From assembly GCF_029589055.1 (NCBI RefSeq), contig NZ_JARQZP010000007.1, positions 1,116,001 to 1,180,000 on the forward strand: 64,000 bases of DNA, given 5' to 3'. A model generated the notes under the pieces. It did no database searches. It was not told where the DNA came from and was given only the letters and a program-made list of their open reading frames with translations. Made by a program: the position numbers and the translations under genes. Source of the stretch: Vibrio hannami (GTDB lineage: Bacteria > Pseudomonadota > Gammaproteobacteria > Enterobacterales > Vibrionaceae). Below, in pieces: positions 34,498 to 44,859 of the stretch; the first letter of the stretch is position 1; each line of letters begins with the position of its first letter.

Positions 34498-37400
34498 CTA
34501 GAGTGCATCCATTGCATTTTTAATCCGTTTATCCGAGACCGGATAAGGCGTGCCAAGCTGCTGAGCAAAGTAGCTGACCCGTAGTTCCTCTATCATCCAG
34601 CGAACTTCTTTCACAGGCTCCGGCACTGCAACGCCTTTTGGAATCTTATTGAGAAGCTCTTTGTAATCCTTTGTGATCGCTTCAATTTTTAACATATGTA
34701 AGCGATCTTTATTTGGGTCAATCGGTAGTTTTTCCATCCTACGTTCAATCGCTCGCATGTACCTGAGGATATCCGGCAACTTCTTCCATCCACACTCGGT
34801 AGCAAAGCCTTTGAAAATGAGTCCTTTCACTTGAGCCTGAATATCAGACAACGCAAACGCCATGGTAAAATCTACTTTACCCTTTAGCTTCTTATTAATG
34901 TTGAAGGCAGTAGTAAGAATGGTTTCGACTTGCTGGGCTATCTCTACAACCGTATCACCAAGTTCACCTCTTACGTGCTCTTTAAGGCTTTCAAATTCTT
35001 CCGATTGCCAGACGATTCCGCCCTTTTCTTCAATCAGCTTATCAACACCACAAGCAATACAGTCATCAATCAGATCTAACACCTTGCCATAAGGGTTGAA
35101 GTACAGGCCCAACTTAGATTTGTTTGGCAGGTTCGAATGCAAGTATTTGATTGGCGATGGTACATTAAGAAGTACCAGACGGCGCTGCCCTGCTTTCATT
35201 GCCACTTCTTGTTCCTGCTCGGTTTCAAAAAGCTTAATTTCGACGCTATCTTTACTGTCTACAATGGCCGGGAAGGCTTTAACGTCAAAACCTCCTCTCT
35301 TCTGTTTATAGACTTTAGGCAGCTCACCGAAGCTCCAGGTATGCAGATCTTTTTGCTCGATATCATCATCAGCAACCTGAGAGAGGGTCTTTTGGACTTT
35401 GTCCTTCAGGCTCTCTTTTAACTCGTAAAGATCTTTGTGTTCTTTTAGCTTTCTGTTTCGATGATCTACCGCTCGGAAGGTTACTTTTAGGTGTTCAGGC
35501 ACCTGTTCTAGCTTCCAGTCTTCACGCAATACCTCTACACCCGTCATTCGGCGTAGTTCTTTCTCAAGAGCATCCAGCAAAGGCGCTTCCATAGCGTTTA
35601 CACGCGCCATAAATGCGTCGGCATAGTTTGGTGCCGGGACAAAATTTCGGCGGATAGGCTTAGGTAGCGACTTAATCAATGAAACGATAAGCTCCTGACG
35701 TAAACCTGGGATCTGCCAGTCAAATCCTGCAGGTTCAATCTGGTTAAGGATCGGCAGAGGAATATGAACAGTTACACCATCGTTGTCATCACCAGGTTCA
35801 AACTGATAGCTAAGCTTCAGCTTAAAGCCTTCCTGATGCCAGAAGTTAGGGTAATCAAGCTCTGTTACGTGGCTCGCATCCCCTTTAAACAGCATCTCTT
35901 TTTCAAAGTTAAGTAGCTCTTTATTGGATTTCGATGCTTGCTTCCACCAGCTATCAAAATGCCTGCCTGAAACAACTTCGGTTCCGACTCTTTGATCATA
36001 AAAATCAAACAGATCGTCATCATCAACAAGGATGTCACGACGACGGGATTTATGCTCCAGCTCTTCAACTTCACGCAATAGCTTCTGATTTTGCTTAAAG
36101 AATGGGTGTTTGGTCTCCCACTCCCCCTCAACCATTGCACTGCGGATAAATATCTCACGGCTTATTACAGAATCAATCTGTCCATAATTGGTCAACCGCT
36201 TCGGAACAACCGGAATGCCATAGATAGTCACTTTTTCGTACGCCATTACAGCCGCACGCTTTTTAGACCAATGCGGTTCACTGTAGCTACGTTTAATAAG
36301 GTGCGCAGCAAGTGGCTCAATCCATTCTGGTTGAATCTTGGCAACAATGCGCCCCCAAAGCTTTGAGGTTTCAACCAATTCCGCAGCAATCACCCACTTT
36401 GGCTGCTTTTTGAAAAGACCAGAGGCAGGGAAAATATGGAAACGCGCATTTCGGGCCCCCTGATATTCGTTCTTTTCCTGATCTTTCATACCGATATGAG
36501 AAAGAAGACCGACTAATAGCGAACTATGAACGCCCTGATAGCTACCCGGTTCATCATTTAGCTTAGTATCCAACTCACGCATCACCTGATGAATCTGGAA
36601 ATAGACATCCTGCCACTCACGGATTCGCAAGTAGTTCAGGTAATCCTGTTTACACTGCTTGCGGAACTGGTTGCCTGATAGCGCTTTTTGTTGTTTCTGG
36701 ATGTAGTTCCAAAGATTCACAAATGTCAGGAAGTCAGATTCTTCATGGAAAAAGCGACGATGTTTATCATCAGATGACTGCTGTTTGTCCGAAGGTCTTT
36801 CTCTTGGATCCTGAATAGATAGCGCGGAGGCGATAATCATCACCTCTTTCAAGCAGCCATTTTTTGGAGCTTCAATAACCATTCTTGCCAATCGAGGATC
36901 GATTGGCAAACGTGAAAGCTTACGACCAATAGCAGTCAGGCGCTTCTTAGGATCTTTGGCTTTATCGTTAATCGCACCAAGCTCTTCAAGAAGACGAACA
37001 CCGTCCTGAATATTTCGTTTATCAGGTGCTTCTACAAAGGGAATGCCTGAATATCCCCAAGGCCTAACGCCGTCATTTGTAGAATAACGGAAGCCAGATT
37101 GGTTCTTAGAATTTCTGGATCGGTGAACTCAGGGCGCGACAAAAAGTCGTCTTCAGAGTAAAGACGAATACAGATACCCTCTTCCACACGACCACAACGA
37201 CCTTTACGCTGATTTGCGCTCGCCTGAGAAACAGGTTCAATTGGGAGACGTTGTACTTTTGTTCGGTAGCTGTATCGGCTAATCCTAGCAGTACCAGGAT
37301 CAATGACATACTTTATCCCAGGAACAGTCAGCGATGTCTCCGCAACGTTTGTCGCTAATACAATTCTTCTGCCTGCGTGTGGCTGAAATATCTTGTTCTG

Positions 37401-38417
37401 TTCACCCGTAGACAACCTTGCGTATAGCGGAACGATCTCGGTATCGCGCAGATTTCGTTTACCAAGCGCATCGGCGGTATCTCTAATCTCTCGCTCACCA
37501 TTCATAAAGATAAGGATATCACCCAAACCTTCATCACATAGTTCATCAACAGCCTCAAAGATGCCTTCCAGCATATCTCTGTCGTCAGCATCATCGCTGC
37601 TCAGCGGGCGATAACGAGTTTCAACCGGATAAGTTCGACCAGAAACCTCTATGATTGGAGCGTTATTAAAATGCTTTGAAAAACGTTCTGGATCGATGGT
37701 TGCCGATGTGATGATAACTTTCAAGTCAGGACGACGCGGCAACAGCTCTTTAAGGTAACCAAGGATAAAATCAATGTTTAATGAGCGCTCGTGGGCTTCA
37801 TCGATAATGATGGTATCGTATTGATTCAGGTATCTGTCGTGCTGTATTTCTGCCAGCAGAATACCGTCCGTCATCAGTTTAATCTGAGTGTTATCAGAAA
37901 TTTGATCGTTAAATCGAACTTTATAGCCAACAAACTCACCCAGTTTCGTCTGCATTTCTTCCGCAATACGGTTTGCGACAGAACGAGCCGCCAGTCTTCT
38001 TGGCTGAGTGTGGCCAATTAAGCCAAACTTACCACGCCCTAGCTCGGTACAAATTTTTGGAAGCTGTGTCGTTTTACCTGAGCCAGTTTCACCTGCAACA
38101 ATAATAACCTGGTTCTCTTCAATTGCTTTAGCGATATCATCTCGTTTCTGACTAACGGGCAGAATTTCCGGGTACTCGATCTCAGGGGTGTGCTGAGCGC
38201 GTTCCTGTACCACCATCATGGACTTAGCTATATCCAGCGCTATTTCATCAAAAACTGCATTTCTGGATTCAGTATTCTTTATTTTGCTCGCGCCATTAAT
38301 ACGCTTCTGGAATCGGAAGCGATCACGAATCATGCACTCACTCAGTGCCTTGCGTAACTTCGACGGTGTATTGACCGACTGTTGTTCTTTTTGTTCGCCT
38401 TGCTGTGACCTGGTCAA
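34498..38417 (-). CDS. hrpA: ATP-dependent RNA helicase HrpA (frame broken by one missing base)
   Basis: DEAH-box RNA helicase of about 1306 residues. The N-terminal piece carries Walker A GETGSGKTTQLPK, DEAH, SATIDPERFSKHF, and ATNVAETSLTVPGIKYVIDPG; it ends falsely at 37032 after GLGDIQAFPL. The remainder continues one frame over (PIDPRLARMVIEAPKNGCLKE ... ) through the HA2, OB and long HrpA C-terminal domain ending ELRVSYFAQQLGTPYPVSDKRI. One base added at AAA/GGG (37036-37041) reads AFPFVEAPDKRNIQDG, as in E. coli HrpA. No ATG is available at the N-terminus; the TTG at 38417 is the best start, so the N-terminus is uncertain. Confidence 0.92.
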
Positions 38418-38568
38418 AGCCTTACCTATGTTCTCTCTTAAAATTGCGGCGATTGTATCATAGGAACTAAAAATGCCTAGATTTCAGAGCTACATCGATA
38501 ATAAACACTTAATTTTTCTACCTATCTACCGATAAAATAGAGAGAAAATTGTTAATAGTAAGAACAAA

Positions 38569-38925
38569 GTGAAAACATCCGAACTAAAAGCCTTTCTCGA
38601 GATGCTGCCAGAAGACAAAGATCCTGAAATAGTGACAGGTGAAGAATGGCTGCCTGAGCGGCTTATCGACATATCTTATGAAGATGAGCTAATCCATCTT
38701 AGCTTCGATAATGCGCCTGATGAAGATTCCGGCGATGAAGAAGCAAGAGGGTTTGTAGAACATGAAATTGATATGCTGCGCGACAAGATTGAAGCATTAA
38801 TGGAAGCATCTCATTCTCCAAAAACCAAAGCAGAAATATTTCTACGCCTATTTATCATGAGCCATGAGAAAAGCAGCTCAGAAGTTGTCGAAATATTGGA
38901 AGATCCTGAAAGTTGGACTGGTTAA
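38569..38925 (+). CDS. Conserved hypothetical acidic protein
   Basis: A 118-residue, strongly acidic soluble protein starting with GTG (weak ribosome site). It contains LKAFLEMLPEDKDPEIVTGEEWLPERLIDISYEDELIHLSFDNAPDED and a helical C-terminal half (HEIDMLRDKIEALMEAS, EIFLRLFIMSHEKS). The first half looks like an immunity- or adaptor-type fold, but I recognise no family. It is divergent from hrpA by 151 bases and convergent with the TauE/SafE gene. Confidence 0.6.
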   Translation: MKTSELKAFLEMLPEDKDPEIVTGEEWLPERLIDISYEDELIHLSFDNAPDEDSGDEEARGFVEHEIDMLRDKIEALMEASHSPKTKAEIFLRLFIMSHEKSSSEVVEILEDPESWTG

Positions 38926-38946
38926 GCTCCTCTTCAGAGAAGTCTG

Positions 38947-39669
38947 CTATAAGACGCCCTGAATAATCGCGCTGGTACCACTGATAAAACAGAGAACCAG
39001 CGCAAAGATACGTATCCATTCTTTTGAAATTTTGTTGACACAGAGGCGTGCAACTCTGTAACCCAACCACACGGCAGGAAGCAAAGGTAAACTCAAATAT
39101 AGGTGGTGCATGGTGAAGTGCCCCATCGCAACCAGCACGATGATAGATAAGACGGAGCTAAACAGGAAGAAAGCAGATAAGTTACCGCGTAATGAATTTG
39201 CTTCCTGATGTTGAAGTAGCAGTGCCATTGGTGGCCCACCAATGCCCGAACTGGTCCCCATTAGCCCTGACATTAAGCCCGCAACAGCCATTCTTCGTGG
39301 AGTTGGTTCAAGCCTGAATGGTAGCAATGAGATAAGCAGAGCGATAAGCACCAAAGCACCCAGCCAAAGAGATAAAAACTGAGCGGAGACAATACTCAGC
39401 AATAACCCACCAGCAATAGAACCTGGAACTCGCCAAAGAATAGCAGTTTTTAATCCACCTACCGAGATATCCTGGCGATATTTAAACGAGTTCATTACGG
39501 AAACAAAAAATCCAGCAACACATATAGGTGCTGGAACATAGTCAGGAGAAATCTGATATAACAAAGGCGCAGCTACAATAGCTAAACCAAAACCGATAGC
39601 ACTTTGAACAAAGCTTCCGAGAAAGAAGATTCCCATTGCCAGCAAAGTTACCGCTTCGAATTCGTACAT
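38947..39669 (-). CDS. TauE/SafE-family sulfite/organosulfur exporter
   Basis: An inner-membrane protein of 240 residues with about eight TM segments in two repeats. It contains FFLGSFVQSAIGFGLAIVAAPLLYQI and GLMSGLMGTSSGIGGPPMALLLQH, the two GxGxG/PP-rich hallmarks of the TSUP (DUF81) family. Members export sulfite, sulfoacetate or other anions, and the cargo here is unknown. It is a single gene, with a 138-bp gap to the TerB-like gene on the other strand. Confidence 0.88.
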   Translation of the reverse strand: MYEFEAVTLLAMGIFFLGSFVQSAIGFGLAIVAAPLLYQISPDYVPAPICVAGFFVSVMNSFKYRQDISVGGLKTAILWRVPGSIAGGLLLSIVSAQFLSLWLGALVLIALLISLLPFRLEPTPRRMAVAGLMSGLMGTSSGIGGPPMALLLQHQEANSLRGNLSAFFLFSSVLSIIVLVAMGHFTMHHLYLSLPLLPAVWLGYRVARLCVNKISKEWIRIFALVLCFISGTSAIIQGVL

Positions 39670-39807
39670 CGACCTCTTTTCTCCTTTTTTGTTATCTGAT
39701 CAAACCCGAAAACAGAGTTTGCAAACGTAAATTTTTGTAATGATTAACTTGTAAATTGTGTCATTAGCTACAATGTATTGATACACCAGATGTAACCGGG
39801 TAGTCAC

Positions 39808-40253
39808 ATGATTCAATCTATAGCTAATCTTTTTAAACAGGTTCTAGACGGAAACGACCTGTCAAACCACGAGCTGAATAACCCCAATCTTGCAATCGCT
39901 GCACTTCTTTGCGAAGTGTCGAAAGCAGATTATGAAGTAGATAATTCAGAAAAGGTTGCTAAACGGAAACTGATACAGCATCTTACAGGTTTAAGTGAAA
40001 TTGAAGCAACAGCGTTACTCGCTGATGCTGAAAAAAGGTTAAGCAATCCGCTTCTTTGTACGATTTTACCTCTCAGCTCAGAGAGCTTGAGCACGAGAAG
40101 CGATTCGAACTGGTAACCGCTATGTGGGAAGTCGCAAACGCTGATGGCGTAATCGATCCTTTAGAAGACGCGGTAATACGAAAAGTCGCTGAATTGCTTT
40201 ATGTCGACCACAGCGAGTTTATCCGCGCAAAACTGCAGGTTATCGACAAGTAA
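39808..40253 (+). CDS. TerB-like (tellurite-resistance/DjlA N-terminal fold) protein (frame broken by one missing base)
   Basis: A 148-residue helical protein when the frame is restored. First part: NPNLAIAALLCEVSKADYEVDNSEKVAKRKLI; second: EKRFELVTAMWEVANADGVIDPLEDAVIRKVAELLYV. Both carry the acidic, Asp-centred helix pattern of the TerB/co-chaperone DjlA N-terminal domain family. The frame breaks at the run of six A at 40031-40036; seven would read AEKKVKQSASLYDFTSQL. The function of the stand-alone form is unknown. It is a single-gene unit; the break is probably a sequencing error. Confidence 0.8.
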
Positions 40254-40270
40254 CCTGCTGTGATTTTAAG

Positions 40271-40313
40271 TAGAGTTAGCTTCATTCGTAGTAACGATCC
40301 GAAGCAGACTCTA
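40271..40313. terminator. Imperfect hairpin between TerB-like gene and DeoR gene
   Basis: TAGAGT..GCTTC pairs with GAAGC..ACTCTA (11 of 13 positions) with a 17-nt loop, in the convergent gap. Confidence 0.5.
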
Positions 40314-40314
40314 T

Positions 40315-41067
40315 CTAGTCACTTACAACTATTAACTCAACCCCGTGTAATTCCATTTGATTAGCGATGTTCTTAGGTGGAGTCTGATTGGTAACAATGA
40401 AATCAATATCCGACCAGGAACAAGATTGAAACATCAATTGGGTATTGAACTTATTGTCCTCAGTGATGCAAATCACCCGCTTCGCTCGTTTGGCCATTGC
40501 TAACTTAAGATTCGCATCGGTCTCAGTATCGGTAGTAATTCCAGCCTCCGACAAAGCACTAACACCAATAAAAGCGATATTGGCCTGATATTTCTGAATC
40601 TGCTCAACCGTGGTATCACCTAAGATGGTGTGAGAAAAATCATCAAACATTCCACCTAACACACACTTTCTGATGTGTGTTTTATCTACAAGTTCAGTAA
40701 GACATTCAAGAGAGTTAGTAATCACGCTTGACGGCTTATCAAGAAAGCGAGCCACTGAAGCGCAAGTCGTACCAGCATCGATAAATACAATATCGTGATC
40801 GTTAATCAATGAAGCTCCATATGACGCAAGATTTTGCTTTACCGGGCTGGATTCAGACCTCTGAGTAAATGGCAGGCTTACTTTTTTCTCATCCAATATT
40901 GCCCCACCCCGAATACGAAGAATTCCTGGACGAGCCGAAAGCTTAACAAGATCTCTTCGGGCCGAATCGTATGAGATATCGTACTTCTGACAAATCTCTT
41001 CTATCGTAACCTTGCCGTGGTCCTTTACATGAGCCTCTAGCTCTATTAAGCGTTCTTCTTGAGTCAT
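40315..41067 (-). CDS. DeoR-family transcriptional regulator
   Basis: A 250-residue sugar-type repressor from the ATG at 41067 (MTQEERLIELEAHVKDHG), preferred over the frame opening at 41124. It has the winged helix ERLIELEAHVKDHGKVTIEEICQKYDISYDSARRDLVKLS with the DeoR signature RRDL...RIRGGA, then an effector-binding sugar-isomerase-like domain: DHDIVFIDAGTTCASVARFL, VITNSLECLTEL, VLGGMF, AFIGVSALSEAGITT. It is divergent from a Gfo/Idh oxidoreductase gene, and TTCACTTA-type sites fill the gap. It probably regulates that gene and itself, with a phosphorylated sugar as inducer. Confidence 0.9.
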   Translation of the reverse strand: MTQEERLIELEAHVKDHGKVTIEEICQKYDISYDSARRDLVKLSARPGILRIRGGAILDEKKVSLPFTQRSESSPVKQNLASYGASLINDHDIVFIDAGTTCASVARFLDKPSSVITNSLECLTELVDKTHIRKCVLGGMFDDFSHTILGDTTVEQIQKYQANIAFIGVSALSEAGITTDTETDANLKLAMAKRAKRVICITEDNKFNTQLMFQSCSWSDIDFIVTNQTPPKNIANQMELHGVELIVVSD

Positions 41068-41140
41068 TGATGTATTCCGTTGAGTCTGAAGACCCAGTGT
41101 AACCTGAATAATCTCGTTAAACACGCGACTTCATGCAAAA

Positions 41141-41188
41141 TCACTTAAATTCTGCACTAAATTAAATCCATAAACCTAATATCACTTA
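41141..41188. promoter_or_regulatory. Two single TCACTTA boxes near the deoR start
   Basis: TCACTTAA occurs at 41141-41148 and 41182-41189, matching one arm of the palindrome at 41245. They are likely secondary DeoR operators, because DeoR proteins often bind several sites to loop DNA. Confidence 0.45.
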
Positions 41189-41244
41189 AGAGCACCCAAA
41201 ACAACACTTATATTCGCTTGATTGAACGTTTATTTTAATGCATA

Positions 41245-41268
41245 TTCACTTACACATGTTTAAGTGAA
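41245..41268. promoter_or_regulatory. DeoR operator palindrome before the oxidoreductase gene
   Basis: TTCACTTA-N8-TAAGTGAA is a perfect inverted repeat ending 24 bases before the Gfo/Idh ATG. It is the strongest candidate operator for the divergent DeoR protein. Confidence 0.65.
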
Positions 41269-41292
41269 TTCACGCAAAAATAAGGATTTAGT

Positions 41293-42269
41293 ATGAAGAT
41301 AGGTATAGTCGGCGCTGGTAATATAGTGGAATGGTGCCTTGATGCTCTCTCAAACATCGAGGAAATACATTGTGAGGCAATGTGTGTTAGAGAAAGCAGC
41401 GTAGAGAAAGGCAAAAAGCTGTGTGACGAGTATGGCATTGAAAAGCTATATACCGACTACCAACAGATGCTCATGGATACAGCGTTAGATTTTATCTATT
41501 TGGGTATTCCAAACAAACTTCATTACCAATACGCATTAAACGCTCTTGAAGCAGGTAAACATGTCGTCTGTGAGAAACCATTTACTTCTGATGACACAGA
41601 GTTATCTAAGCTTGTTAATGTTGCTAAAAGCAACAACTGTTTTTTGTTTGAGGCCATTACTAATATCCACTCCCCTAATGTGCAGATCATGAAAGAGTGT
41701 TTAAGCAAGATCGGGCCAGTGAGGTTTGTTCAAAGCAACTATTCGCAACTTTCAAGTCGTTATGCCCAGTACCTTGAAGGTAATGTCCACCCAGCATTTG
41801 ATCCCGCTCTAGCCGGCGGCGCTCTATATGATATCAATATCTACAATATTCACTTAAGTTGTTACCTGTTTGGTACGCCTGAAAATATTCAATACACCTG
41901 TAACAAAGGTTTTAATGGTATCGATACGTCGGGCGTAGTTGTAATGCAATACCCGGAATTCATATCCGTCTGTACAGGAGCTAAAGATTCAGCCAGTCCT
42001 GGTCAGGTCGTTATTCAGGGGAGAAAGGCTGCCTGACATTAGCTAGCGCTCCTAACGTAGCAGACAGTGTTGAGCTGGACATTAATGGTAAAAAACAGGT
42101 ATTCAACGCGAACCACCACGATAACCATATGGAGTACGAGTTCCGTAACTTCCAGAAAATGTATTCTGAAGGCCAACTCGAAGCGTGTTATGAGCTTTTA
42201 GAACACTCTATGGATGTAATGCAAATACTGACAAAAGCTAGGGCACAGGCTGGTATCTCATTCGCATAA
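41293..42269 (+). CDS. Gfo/Idh/MocA-family NAD(P)-dependent oxidoreductase (frame broken by one missing base)
   Basis: Sugar or polyol dehydrogenase of 325 residues when restored. It has the N-terminal Rossmann motif GIVGAGNIVEWCLDAL, then YLGIPNKLHYQYALNALEAGKHVVCEKPF (the family EKP signature), FEAITNIHSP, and AGGALYDINIYNIHL. The first part ends falsely near 42036. The rest, in the next frame, reads LTLASAPNVADSVELDINGKKQ and ends KARAQAGISFA. One G in the run at 42018-42021 restores QGEKGCLTL. The gene is divergent from a DeoR regulator, so a role in sugar or polyol catabolism is likely. The substrate is unknown. Confidence 0.85.
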
Positions 42270-42512
42270 CCACAAAAAGATAGTTTTAGTTAAAGCGATG
42301 AAGAGACTAAACGATAGGTGCTCTTAGCGATTCCAGGCCCGATATTTGGCAATATAGAATAAAACTGCGACATTAAAAGCTTAATAACATCGCAAATCTC
42401 ATATACAAAAACACAGCTAATTTACTAGTTTAAATACATTGACTTAAATATAAAAAGTTATTAGCGTGATGGTTATCCTATTTTTTATCGCACCCGTTAT
42501 TAGCACCTTAAA

Positions 42513-43420
42513 ATGAATATTTATCATTATCGTTTGCTTCAAAGCTTTGTTGCAGGTCTACCTGAGCTGGTGTTTGTTGTATCAGAATCAGGGCGCTATA
42601 TTGAAATATCGGGTTTGTCCGAACATGACTCAACTCAATTTGTCGGATGTACCATCGAAGAAATTTTTCCAAAAGAAACGTGTGGAATGTTTTATCAGGC
42701 TTTAGAGAGTGCTTTTAAAACAAGGAATGAAGTAACATCGATTGAGTACACATTATCCCCTGCTCCTGAGCTACAGATTTCTCTGCCAAATAACGAGCCA
42801 AGGATATTCCAGCTCAAAATTAATCCTATCGACTATCTATATGACAACGAAAGAACGGCAGCTTGCATATGTCGGGATATTACTGAACAACGTGATTGTG
42901 AAAAAAGTTGGAAGAGCTGTCTGTTCGTGATCACCTAACCGGCTTATACAACCGAAGCAAGCTTTTTGATTCACTAAAAGCTACTCTTAATCAGTTTCAA
43001 CGTTACGGATACTCTTGTTGTGTTTTATTGCTTGACCTAAACAAGTTCAAACAAATTAATGATCAATATGGTCATATCGCTGGTGACAAGGCTTTAAGTC
43101 ATTTCGCTTCTATTTGTCAGTCTGAATCACGCTGTGTAGACACTTTGTGCCGCTATGGCGGCGATGAGTTTTGTATTATCATGCCTAATGTCAATGTAGA
43201 TGAAGCCAAAGTCTACGAACAAAGGCTCAAAAAGCGGCTATCAGAAAGCCCGTTTATTTATGAAGGACAGATGATACCATTATCAATCAGTGTCGGAATA
43301 AGCACCCTGTTACCTGAAGATATTAATGTTGAAGCTGTACTTAACCGGGCTGACGAAAATATGTACCGACAGAAATACGCCTCCCAAAACAATATTACTA
43401 TTCACAATAGTATAAATTAG
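42513..43420 (+). CDS. PAS-GGDEF diguanylate cyclase (frame broken by one missing base)
   Basis: A soluble c-di-GMP synthase of 302 residues when restored. A PAS-like sensor occupies about 1-130 (LPELVFVVSESGRYIEISG, AACICRDITEQRD), followed by GGDEF (VRDHLTGLYNRSKLFDSL, CRYGGDEFCIIMPN). The product-inhibition motif RCVD lies five residues before GGDEF, so both active and I-sites are intact. The frame breaks at six A (42901-42906); seven would read DCEKKLEELSVRDHLTG, the normal PAS-GGDEF linker helix. No signal peptide or TM. It is the second GGDEF protein in the window. The break is most likely a sequencing error. Confidence 0.86.
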
Positions 43421-43644
43421 CAGTTACTTTTTATTTTACTTTAGACGGTCTGCCTCCGTTAAGTCATATCCTTTTACATATCACTATTTCACTCAATAAC
43501 AAACGTCATTAATACAAAGATAAAATTTATTATCTACAAAAGACTATCGATAATTTTTATCACTTAGTATTAAACAATAACCGAGTTTATTTGGGCAGAG
43601 TGATACATTTTCTTCAACCGAAAATTTTTATAGTTGGAGAAGAA

Positions 43645-44856
43645 ATGAACTCAGATAAAGAAGATATTTTGCGATTTGGTACCGAAGCTGTTTGGGCGGG
43701 AGAAAAAGAGCAAAGAGTTCACAGAGCAACTCAAGTACCTGTTGTCGTTAGCGTATCCTATGCATATGAAGATATGGATGAATGGTACGATGTCGCTACA
43801 GGGAAAAAGCCAGGGCACATATATGGCCGCAATACCAACCCAACAGTAACAGCCTTCGAGGATAAAGTCCGTACCCTTGAAAAAGCGGAAGCTGCAACCA
43901 GTTTTTCTAGTGGTATGGCAGCAATCAGTAATACCCTTTACACCTTCCTAAGACCCGGAGACAGAGTCGTATCTATAAAGGATACCTATGGTGGTACAAA
44001 CAAGATCTTCACAGAGTTTCTACCAAACATAAATGTTGATGTTACGCTTGCCGATACAGGGGATCACGCAGCACTAGAGTTCGAAATCCAAAAAGGATGT
44101 CAGCTGGTTTATATTGAAACGCCTACCAACCCTACTTTGAAAATCACCGATATCGAACGTATCGCAAAAGCTGCAAAAAAGGTGGGTGCTCTTGTCGTCG
44201 CCGATAACACCTTTGCCAGCCCGGTTAATCAGGCTCCGCTAAGCCTTGGGGTTGATCTTGTGCTTCATAGCGCGACTAAGTTTCTTGGCGGGCATGCAGA
44301 CGCTTTAGGTGGCGTTGTATGTGGCAGCAAGGAGTTGGTGGAGCAAATCTATCACTACAGAGAAATAAATGGTGCTTCACTCGCGCCATGGGACGCCTAT
44401 CTACTTTTGCGAGGCATGAAGACACTGAAACTTCGTGTCCGACAGCAGGCGGAAAATGCTATGCAGATAGCTCATTTTCTCGAAAAACAAGAGCTGGTCG
44501 AAGCGGTGTACTATCCAGGGCTGAAAACTCATCTTCATCACGACATTGCACAAAAGCAGATGAAAGGGTTCGGTGGAATGCTTAGCTTTGCGTTAAAAGG
44601 CGGGATGGAATCTGTCTCGATTCTATTACCAGCACTAAAGTACGCTAATTGTGCCGCTAATCTGGGTTCAGTTGAAACCACTTATGGTCCAGCCAGAACA
44701 ACAAGCCATGTAGAAGTGACACCAGAAGAACGCAAAGCACTCGGTATCCCGGAAGGGTTAGTCAGAGTTTCAGCGGGTATAGAAGATATCGAAGATTTGC
44801 TGGCTGACCTGGGACAGGCATTCGATCATCTGACGATGGAAATCAGCAAGAAATAG
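43645..44856 (+). CDS. PLP-dependent trans-sulfuration-family enzyme (cystathionine gamma-synthase/methionine gamma-lyase type)
   Basis: A 403-residue Cys/Met-metabolism PLP enzyme. The ATG at 43645 has GGAGAAG just before it; the frame opens earlier at 43591, but without a ribosome site. It contains YGRNTNPTVTAFEDKV, SFSSGMAAISNTLYTF, KDTYGGTNKIF, IETPTNPTLKITDIERIA, VVADNTFASPV, and the PLP lysine in LHSATKFLGGHADALGG, then GPARTTSHVE and PEGLVRVSAGIED. The substrate cannot be fixed from sequence: synthases, beta-lyases and gamma-lyases share these motifs. It is convergent with an Lrp/AsnC gene four bases away, an association seen with methionine gamma-lyase genes, for example mdeA/mdeR. 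Confidence 0.86.
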   Translation: MNSDKEDILRFGTEAVWAGEKEQRVHRATQVPVVVSVSYAYEDMDEWYDVATGKKPGHIYGRNTNPTVTAFEDKVRTLEKAEAATSFSSGMAAISNTLYTFLRPGDRVVSIKDTYGGTNKIFTEFLPNINVDVTLADTGDHAALEFEIQKGCQLVYIETPTNPTLKITDIERIAKAAKKVGALVVADNTFASPVNQAPLSLGVDLVLHSATKFLGGHADALGGVVCGSKELVEQIYHYREINGASLAPWDAYLLLRGMKTLKLRVRQQAENAMQIAHFLEKQELVEAVYYPGLKTHLHHDIAQKQMKGFGGMLSFALKGGMESVSILLPALKYANCAANLGSVETTYGPARTTSHVEVTPEERKALGIPEGLVRVSAGIEDIEDLLADLGQAFDHLTMEISKK

Positions 44857-44859
44857 TTA

